A DNA stretch of 11,138 nucleotides from RXOA01 sp964547105 (GTDB taxonomy: Bacteria; Bipolaricaulota; Bipolaricaulia; UBA7950; UBA9294), in the NCBI GenBank assembly GCA_964547105.1, contig CAZJLO010000058.1, positions 1-11,138 of the forward strand, written 5' to 3'. The notes beneath the pieces are model-generated. The model saw only the letters and a list, made by a program, of their open reading frames with translations, ran no database searches and had not been told where the DNA came from. The translations under genes and the position numbers were made by a program. Within the stretch, counting starts at the first letter, position 1, and each line of letters begins with the position of its first letter. Positions 5,846-11,138 of the stretch are shown here, one piece after another.

Positions 5846-6868
5846 ATGGCTTGGACGATTCCGGATGGCTACGCCGTTCGTGAGCCGAGGTTGGACGATG
5901 TTGACGCAGTGGTCGAGCTCCTGAATGCCTGCTCTCTGGATTTGCTCGGAGTCCGCACACGGGACGCCGATGATCAGCGGGCCGACTGGCAAGCTCCGGC
6001 GTTTGATCCGGCGCGGGACGCGCGCGTCGTGCTTGCTCCAGATGGGGTGATCGTCGGCTATGCCGACGTCTGGGATGTGGATGAACCGCACGTTCGGATT
6101 CATTCCTTGGGCCGCGTTCACCCCGATCACCGGGGACAGGGGATCGGAGACGCTCTCTTGCAGTGGATTGAGCTGCGTGCCGGAGAGTCGATCGCCTTGG
6201 CGCCGGCGGGTGCGCGGGTTTGCCTTTGCCAATCCGCCCCGGAACAGGATGTCGATGCGCAGCAGCTGCTTGCTGGAGCGGGATTCGAGTTCAGCCGAGT
6301 ATTCTCCCGCATGGTGATCGCGATGGATTCGCTTCCGCCTGCGCCGCAATGGCCGGAGGGAATCTGCGTCCGTCCGTACGCTCGGGGCACCGATCTGGAG
6401 CCGACGGTCCGGATGGTGCGGGATGCGTTCCGCGATCACTGGGGGCATGTGGATGGTCCGTTTGAGGAAGAGCTGAAGCAGTGGGAGCACTGGACGACGG
6501 CCTACAGGGACTTTGATCCTGATCTTTGGTTCGTGGCGATCGACGAGCTGAGCGGCGAGATCGTCGGCGCTGCGTTAGGCTGGCCGAAGGACACGGAGGA
6601 CCCCGAGATAGGATGGATCGACGTGTTGGGGGTTGTCCGCAGATGGCGCAGGCGTGGCCTTGCTCGGGCGCTTCTCCAACACGCATTCGGCGAGTTCTTC
6701 CGCCGCGGCAACCGTAAGGTCGGTCTTGGTGTGGATGCGGCAAGTCTCACCGGGGCAACGCGCCTGTACGAGCGGGCAGGAATGAAGCCTGTTCGCAGAA
6801 CGTTCAGCTACGAAAAAGTGCTTCGTTCAGGCAAGGAACTGGCCCGACGCGAGCTTGATGATTCGTGA
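5846..6868 (+). CDS. Tandem-domain GNAT N-acetyltransferase
   Basis: A 340-residue protein with two GCN5-related acetyltransferase domains. Domain 1 covers about 8-160 and has the acetyl-CoA pyrophosphate loop RGQGIG (96-101). Domain 2 covers about 172-330, with RRRGLA (268-273) followed by DAASLTGATRLYERAGM (297-313), a typical GNAT motif B/end block. The double-GNAT layout recalls mycothiol synthase (MshD), but no MshD-specific residues were identified, so the acceptor is unknown. The ATG at 5846 is chosen because TAAGGAGG lies 6 bases upstream; an upstream in-frame ATG at 5810 has no such site. The chosen start also aligns with that of the second GNAT (MAWTIPDGYAVR against MMNLPEGYAVR). 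It is the first gene of the apparent operon; its stop is followed by a 109-base gap to the ABC gene that a small frame bridges. Predicted cytoplasmic. Confidence 0.88.
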   Translation: MAWTIPDGYAVREPRLDDVDAVVELLNACSLDLLGVRTRDADDQRADWQAPAFDPARDARVVLAPDGVIVGYADVWDVDEPHVRIHSLGRVHPDHRGQGIGDALLQWIELRAGESIALAPAGARVCLCQSAPEQDVDAQQLLAGAGFEFSRVFSRMVIAMDSLPPAPQWPEGICVRPYARGTDLEPTVRMVRDAFRDHWGHVDGPFEEELKQWEHWTTAYRDFDPDLWFVAIDELSGEIVGAALGWPKDTEDPEIGWIDVLGVVRRWRRRGLARALLQHAFGEFFRRGNRKVGLGVDAASLTGATRLYERAGMKPVRRTFSYEKVLRSGKELARRELDDS

Positions 6869-6981
6869 TGGCGAGTGGCGGCGTTGGCTCTCCGCAGACG
6901 GACCGACAAGCTGCCACGAACACTGAAGCTGCCGATGTCGCTTCTGGATCGATGCGCCGGCAAGGAGGGAGCAGATCATGA
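6868..6981 (+). CDS. Small bridging ORF, 37 codons, uncertain
   Basis: The ATG overlaps the GNAT stop (TGATG) and the TGA overlaps the ATG of the ABC gene (ATGA), so the frame fills the gap exactly and could couple translation across it. The 37-residue product is rich in Ala, Gly, Ser and Gln, with no transmembrane or signal segment and no homology recognised. It has no Shine-Dalgarno of its own and would depend on re-initiation. The ABC gene has its own AAGGAGGG (6961-6968 region), so coupling is not required. An open frame of this length is not rare in GC-rich DNA; it may be only a spacer. Confidence 0.22.
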   Translation: MASGGVGSPQTDRQAATNTEAADVASGSMRRQGGSRS

Positions 6982-8801
6982 TTCGAGTTCCGATCCGGCA
7001 GTATCTCCATCTGCTGTCGACTTATCTGCGCCCGCAGAGGAAGTGGGCCGTGCTGCTCGGGACGCTCATCCTGGCGACGATTGGGCTTCGATTGGCCAAT
7101 CCTCAGATCCTGCGGGCGTTTATCGATGCAGCGACAGGCACGACGAACAACGGAGCACCGCTCGTTCGACTTGCTCTGCTGTTCTTCGGATTTGCCGTGC
7201 TCACGCAAGGGCTTGTCGTTGCGTCGACGTATGTCGGCGAAACGGTGGCATGGACGGCGACCAACGCATTGCGTCTCGACCTTCTGCGTCACTGTCTTAG
7301 ATTGGACGCAACGTTTCACAAGGACCATTCACCGGGACGGCTGATCGAACGAATCGACGGAGATGTCGAGACGCTTTCGAACTTCTTCTCCAAGTTTCTG
7401 ATCAGCGTTGTCGGGAACATCCTGCTGATTTTCGGCATCGTCTCGATGCTGTTTCGCGAGGACTGGCGGCTCGGACTGCCGATGGGGCTGTTCACCGTGC
7501 TGACGATCTTCGCGCTTGTCGAGATCCGCAAGCTGGCGATCCCCTACTGGACAAAGTATCGACGGCTGACGGCGCAGTTCTTCGGTTTCATCGGGGAGCA
7601 GATCACCGGCACGGAGGATATCCGTGCCAACGGGGCCGAGTCATTCGTGATGAGAAGATTCGACGGGTTCCTGCGAAAGATGTTCACGGTCCGCCGACAA
7701 GCAGGAATGCGCGGCTACGGGATGTGGATGGCCAATGTGGCGGCATTTGCTTTGGGGACGGCGGTTGCGTTTCTGATGATTTTTCTGCTGTGGCAGCGGG
7801 GCGAGATCTCGATTGGAACGGCGTACCTGGTGTTCTACTACACACAGCAGCTGTTCTCGCCGATCAACGAAATCCGCAATCAGATCACGGATTTGCAGCG
7901 TGCCGAAGCGGGGATGCGACGGATTCGCGAGCTTCTGCGGACCGAGACGGTGATTCGCGATTGCGGAATGGAGGGACTTCCCCCCGGCGCGCTTGCCCTA
8001 GCGTTTGACCGGGTGTCATTCTCGTACAAGACGGATGAGAAAGACCATCAGGCCGATTCCGGCAACGCGGAAACGATGGAAGCAACCTCCTCGGCGAGTC
8101 GGTCGCCGTCTCATGCGCTGAAGGATATCTCTATCTGTGTCGGCGAAGGACGGGTTCTCGGGCTGTTGGGGCGTACCGGGAGCGGGAAGAGCACATTCGC
8201 GCGACTGCTGGTTCGACTGTACGACGCCGGGGGGGGATCCATCCGGTTGAACGGGACTCCCTTGGAGCACGTCAGGCTGTCCGAACTGCGGCGAAGAGTG
8301 CGGCTTGTTCCCCAGGAAGTTCAGCTGTTCCGTGCCACCATTCGGGATAACGTTCGCCTGTTCGATCCGAGCATTGGCGATCAGCAAGTGCGTGATGCCT
8401 TGCGGCAGCTGGATCTGGAGGATTGGGTGAATGGTCTTCCGCACGGCCTGGATACCGAGCTGGGGGCTGGTGGAGAAGGGTTCTCGGCAGGACAAGCGCA
8501 GCTGATCGCTCTTGCTCGAGCGTTTCTTGCCGATCCTGGTGTCGTGATCTTGGACGAGGCATCCTCCAGGCTCGACCCCATCACCGAGAAGCTGCTCGAA
8601 CGTGCTGTAAGTCGCCTTCTGCAAGGGCGCACTGGAATCATCATCGCCCACCGGTTGGCGACGATCGAGCGCGCTGATGACATCTTGATCCTCGAAGGCG
8701 GAGAGGTCCTTGAATACGGAGAACGGCGCCTTCTGGAGGACGACTCGCATTCTCACCTGTCTCATCTGAAGCGAACAGGTCTGCAGGAGGTGATGGCATG
8801 A
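6978..8801 (+). CDS. ABC exporter half-transporter, subunit 1 (TMD-NBD)
   Basis: The protein is 607 residues with a six-helix type IV exporter membrane domain (about 20-320) followed by an ATPase domain. ATPase motifs: A-loop Tyr350, Walker A GRTGSGKST (398-406, Lys404), Q-loop Gln446, signature FSAGQ (502-506) in place of LSGGQ, Walker B VVILDE with Asp526 and catalytic Glu527, and H-loop His558. Its own Walker A/B are intact, while its signature is degenerate; in a heterodimer that signature serves the partner's site. A hydrophilic insert of about 29 residues (351-379) follows the A-loop, longer than usual. It starts at an ATG with AAGGAGGG 8 bases upstream and overlaps the next gene by ATGA. 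The substrate is unknown; multidrug, lipid or peptide export are all possible. Confidence 0.93.
   Translation: MIRVPIRQYLHLLSTYLRPQRKWAVLLGTLILATIGLRLANPQILRAFIDAATGTTNNGAPLVRLALLFFGFAVLTQGLVVASTYVGETVAWTATNALRLDLLRHCLRLDATFHKDHSPGRLIERIDGDVETLSNFFSKFLISVVGNILLIFGIVSMLFREDWRLGLPMGLFTVLTIFALVEIRKLAIPYWTKYRRLTAQFFGFIGEQITGTEDIRANGAESFVMRRFDGFLRKMFTVRRQAGMRGYGMWMANVAAFALGTAVAFLMIFLLWQRGEISIGTAYLVFYYTQQLFSPINEIRNQITDLQRAEAGMRRIRELLRTETVIRDCGMEGLPPGALALAFDRVSFSYKTDEKDHQADSGNAETMEATSSASRSPSHALKDISICVGEGRVLGLLGRTGSGKSTFARLLVRLYDAGGGSIRLNGTPLEHVRLSELRRRVRLVPQEVQLFRATIRDNVRLFDPSIGDQQVRDALRQLDLEDWVNGLPHGLDTELGAGGEGFSAGQAQLIALARAFLADPGVVILDEASSRLDPITEKLLERAVSRLLQGRTGIIIAHRLATIERADDILILEGGEVLEYGERRLLEDDSHSHLSHLKRTGLQEVMA
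8785..8794 (+). promoter_or_regulatory. Near-perfect ribosome binding site of ABC subunit 2
   Basis: AGGAGGTGAT matches the complement of the 16S rRNA 3' end over 10 bases and ends 3 bases before the ATG at 8798 (7 bases from GGAGG). It lies inside the end of the upstream gene and makes the overlap start certain. The 16S tail is shared by bacteria and archaea, so it does not identify the domain of life. Confidence 0.8.
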
Positions 8802-10615
8802 GAACGCTACGGGTTCTTGTCCGGCTGATTCGTTATCGCCCAAGACTGTACTTCCTGGATATAGCCGCATGGGTTGCCATCCTGCTCCTCGAACTGGGGA
8901 TCGGGTACGTGGCGAAGCTGTTCTTCGACCTGCTTGCCGGCGAGTCGGCGGCGGCCGGATGGACGGTGTGGACCGTGATCGCCCTCGCACTTGTGCTGGG
9001 TTTGGTGAGAATCCTGTCCATCGCGCTGGGCGCGTGGCTCGACATCCGGCACCGATTCACGATGAGCTCGCTCCTCCGCTCCAATTTGCTTGCCGGCATT
9101 CTCAAGAAACCGGGATGCGCTGCGCTGCCCGGCGCTGCGGGGGAAGCGCTGAACACGTTCCGCGACGACGTCAATGTGGTCGAGAGTCTGCTGAGCTGGA
9201 TGGTCGACCAGGCTGCGTTCTTTTCCTACGCACTGGTTGCGCTCTTCATCATGCTGCGAATCGATTCGAGGATTACGCTTCTGACCGTGCTTCCTTTGCT
9301 TGTTGTGATTGTGGCCGCCCGCACGGTGGGAAAACACATCCGGCGGTTCCGTGAAGCGAGCCGACGGGCCACGGAGCGGGTCACCGGAGCCATCGGCGAG
9401 GTGATGGAAGGGGTCCAGACGGTGCAGCTCGCGGGTGCCGAGAATCACGTGGTTGGTCATATCAGCGAACTGAACCGGGAGCGGTTGCACGCCACTGTGC
9501 GGGATCGATTGCTGACGCAATCGTTCGATTCGTTCTTCTGGAACGCCGCGACCCTTTGCACCGGATTGATTCTCCTTGCGGCGGCCGGCAGTTTGCGGAC
9601 CGGTACATTCAGCGTCGGCGATTTTGCCTTGTTCGTTACGTATGTCGGCGTTCTCAGCGAGTTTGTCGCGGTGACCGGCGATTTCATGATTCAGTTCAAG
9701 CAAGCCGGCGTATCCATCGATCGGATGGACCGGTTGCTTCAGGGGCTGGAAGGAGATCCGCTTTCGAGGCACGTTCCGCTCGCGTTCACCGGCAGTGAGA
9801 TTCCCTCCCCGCGAAGCGACTCGATCTCGATGTCGGCTAGGCCAACGACGTCCTCACTGCGACAAGCAAGGCGACTGAGAACACTCGAAGCGCGGAATCT
9901 CTGCTGCTCCCCGGGCGGCAATGCCCAAGGTGATGATCGGCGCCGATTCGCCCTGAGGGATGTTTCGTTTCGGTTGGAGCGGGGTGAGTTCGTCGTCATC
10001 ACCGGACGGATCGGATCCGGCAAGACGACTCTTCTGCGCGCGCTGCTCGGGTTGCTGCCGTCGTCGGGTGAAGTTCTCTGGAACGATAAGCCGGTCGCTG
10101 ATGCGGCGAACTTCTTCGTACCGCCTCGATGCGCTTACACATCTCAGGTCCCGTACTTGTTCAGCGAATCGTTGCGCGACAACATTCTGATGGGAGTTGC
10201 CGAACACGACGGGAATCTCGACGGCGCGATCCGGAAAGCGGTGTTCGAAGAGGACCTATTGCATCTGCCGCAGGGGTTGGAGACGCCACTTGGAGCCAAG
10301 GGCGTCAAGCTGTCCGGAGGCCAACGGCAGCGGGCAGCCGCGGCGCGTATGTTCGTGCGCGAGCCTGAACTGCTGGTGTTCGATGACCTTTCGAGCGCAT
10401 TGGATGTGGAGACAGAAAAACTTCTGTGGGAGCGGGTATTCGCCGGAGCAGATCAAACGTGCCTCGTCGTCTCGCATCGTCGGCCGGTGCTGCGACAGGC
10501 CGATCGTATTGTCGTCCTTCGCGAAGGCCGGGTGGAAGCAGCGGGAACGCTTGCCTCGCTGCTCGAAAGCTGCGAAGAGATGCAGCGCTTGTGGCACGGG
10601 GAACTTCGTTCGTAG
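8798..10615 (+). CDS. ABC exporter half-transporter, subunit 2 with degenerate ATP site
   Basis: The 605-residue protein has a membrane domain at about 15-315 and an ATPase domain at about 362-605. ATPase motifs: Walker A GRIGSGKT (403-410, Lys409), Q-loop Gln450, canonical LSGGQ (505-509), Walker B LLVFDD with Asp529 and Asp530 where the catalytic Glu is expected, and H-loop His560. The A-loop aromatic is not evident (LCCSPGG). This mirrors subunit 1. The site formed by subunit 1 Walker motifs and this LSGGQ is complete; the site formed by these Walker motifs and subunit 1 FSAGQ is degenerate. That is the known asymmetric pattern of heterodimeric exporters (TM287/288- and BmrCD-like). A Ser/Arg/Pro-rich linker (about 318-362) joins the domains. 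It is co-translated with subunit 1 (ATGA overlap). Confidence 0.93.
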   Translation: MRTLRVLVRLIRYRPRLYFLDIAAWVAILLLELGIGYVAKLFFDLLAGESAAAGWTVWTVIALALVLGLVRILSIALGAWLDIRHRFTMSSLLRSNLLAGILKKPGCAALPGAAGEALNTFRDDVNVVESLLSWMVDQAAFFSYALVALFIMLRIDSRITLLTVLPLLVVIVAARTVGKHIRRFREASRRATERVTGAIGEVMEGVQTVQLAGAENHVVGHISELNRERLHATVRDRLLTQSFDSFFWNAATLCTGLILLAAAGSLRTGTFSVGDFALFVTYVGVLSEFVAVTGDFMIQFKQAGVSIDRMDRLLQGLEGDPLSRHVPLAFTGSEIPSPRSDSISMSARPTTSSLRQARRLRTLEARNLCCSPGGNAQGDDRRRFALRDVSFRLERGEFVVITGRIGSGKTTLLRALLGLLPSSGEVLWNDKPVADAANFFVPPRCAYTSQVPYLFSESLRDNILMGVAEHDGNLDGAIRKAVFEEDLLHLPQGLETPLGAKGVKLSGGQRQRAAAARMFVREPELLVFDDLSSALDVETEKLLWERVFAGADQTCLVVSHRRPVLRQADRIVVLREGRVEAAGTLASLLESCEEMQRLWHGELRS

Positions 10616-10639
10616 GCATTCGTTCAAGAGGATTGCGTG

Positions 10640-10684
10640 ATGTGGAAGAACCGCTCGGTCGAGTTGACACGGCAACCGGGGTGA
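10640..10684 (+). CDS. Tiny ORF, 14 codons, before the second GNAT
   Basis: MWKNRSVELTRQPG starts at the ATG at 10640 with AGAGG (10626-10630) 9 bases upstream. It lies in the 181-base gap between ABC subunit 2 and the second GNAT. Its position parallels that of the 20-codon ORF ahead of the first GNAT, and both begin with a Trp in the second or third codon. The similarity is too slight to claim homology, and chance is the default explanation. Confidence 0.18.
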   Translation: MWKNRSVELTRQPG

Positions 10685-10693
10685 ACCTGCAAT
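10664..10693 (+). promoter_or_regulatory. Possible weak promoter before the second GNAT
   Basis: TTGACA (10664-10669, a perfect -35) is followed 18 bases later by TGCAAT (10688-10693), a poor -10 match. It would allow separate transcription of the second GNAT. Read-through from the ABC genes is equally possible, since no terminator is visible in the gap. Confidence 0.25.
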
Positions 10694-10796
10694 GGGATCA
10701 TCGCCCACTCACCGGATGATTGCGCGCCGACAGGCAGGAGACAGCAGGACTCGGATGGCGCACTGCTCGGAACGAAGAAGAAAACGGAGGTTGGCG

Positions 10797-11138
10797 ATGA
10801 TGAATCTTCCCGAAGGATACGCCGTCCGATCGGCGACGTTGGACGACGCAAGTGCACTGTCGGCACTTCTCAACAGGTACATGGAGGCGGTGTCGGGACG
10901 ATCGATTGTCTCGGCCGAGGACGTGCATCGCCAACTGGAGATGCCGGGGATCGACTGCGCGAAGGATACCTGCGTGGTGGTGGCGCCGAACAAGGAGTTG
11001 GCCGCGTTTGCAGCGGCGTTCCACGTGGCACCGCACGTACAGGTGTCGGCAGTAGCGGTGGTGGCGATTCTACATCAAGGCAAGGGAATCGGATCGGAAC
11101 TGCTCCGCTGGATCGAGAATCGCGGTGCCCACGCGATC
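10797..11138 (+). CDS. GNAT N-acetyltransferase, paralogue of the first (cut by right edge)
   Basis: 114 codons are visible and the frame is open at the edge. The N-terminus MMNLPEGYAVRSATLDDASALSALLN parallels domain 1 of the first GNAT. The acetyl-CoA loop region (QGKGIGSELLRWIE) aligns without gaps from PHV through the motif to RWIE/QWIE. Key residues are the Q-x-x-G-x-G of HQGKGIG near 95-100. GGAGG (10786-10790) lies 6 bases before the ATG at 10797; a second ATG follows at once. The upstream neighbour of the loop is VAIL rather than the usual 'VxPxxRG', so the sequence has drifted from the first copy. If its length matches the first copy, a second GNAT domain should follow beyond the window. 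It is probably part of the GNAT-ABC-ABC-GNAT cassette. Confidence 0.85.
   Translation, partial: MMNLPEGYAVRSATLDDASALSALLNRYMEAVSGRSIVSAEDVHRQLEMPGIDCAKDTCVVVAPNKELAAFAAAFHVAPHVQVSAVAVVAILHQGKGIGSELLRWIENRGAHAI

Noticed and set aside
5532..6490. Minus-strand frames opposite the GNAT gene and its leader
   Set aside because: Arginine/serine-rich shadows with no start signals or homology.
8016..9772. Long minus-strand frames (over 320 codons each) opposite the ABC genes
   Set aside because: Both are antisense to ABC genes whose motifs are all intact; the products are low-complexity with no domain.
1..11138. CRISPR arrays, insertion sequences, tRNA or rRNA genes
   Set aside because: No regularly spaced direct repeats, transposase frames, terminal repeats or tRNA-like cloverleafs were seen.

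Overview
The window is GC-rich and densely coded, with strong Shine-Dalgarno sequences in front of most genes. The left third carries gatE and gatD on the minus strand, the two subunits of the archaeal-type Glu-tRNA(Gln) amidotransferase. The rest reads bacterial in style: a Y4yA/diaminopimelate-decarboxylase-like enzyme, GNAT acetyltransferases, a heterodimeric ABC transporter and one sigma-70-like promoter match. GatDE is known mainly from archaea. The organism is therefore either an archaeon with many bacterial-type genes or a bacterium carrying GatDE. I cannot decide from this window and name no taxon.

Layout. (1) Positions 1-3322, minus strand: gatE then gatD, sharing an ATGA overlap. 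gatD runs off the left edge only about 20 residues before its expected end. (2) Positions 3323-3474: divergent intergenic region with a small perfect inverted repeat and a long hairpin that buries the best ribosome binding site of the next gene. (3) Positions 3475-5031, plus strand: a fold-type III PLP enzyme of the Y4yA/LysA-like group. (4) Positions 5032-5845: about 800 bases without a large gene. They hold a strong hairpin after the PLP gene, an antisense remnant of an F420:gamma-glutamyl-ligase-like (CofE-like) gene broken by a frameshift, a sigma-70-like promoter, two tiny ORFs with good ribosome binding sites, and leader hairpins ending in a T-run. (5) Positions 5846-11138, plus strand: a double-domain GNAT acetyltransferase, two ABC exporter half-transporters with an ATGA overlap, and a second GNAT cut by the right edge. 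The second GNAT is paralogous to the first.

How the genes fit together. GatD releases ammonia from an amide amino acid and GatE uses it to turn Glu-tRNA(Gln) into Gln-tRNA(Gln). The GNAT-ABC-ABC-GNAT block looks like one co-expressed export or modification cassette. The two ABC subunits are asymmetric in exactly the way expected of a heterodimer with one degenerate ATP site. The promoter, 20-codon ORF and hairpin/T-run upstream of the block resemble a leader attenuation arrangement, as seen in front of some drug-responsive transporter genes; this is inference. The substrate of the transporter and the acceptors of the GNATs cannot be read from the sequence.
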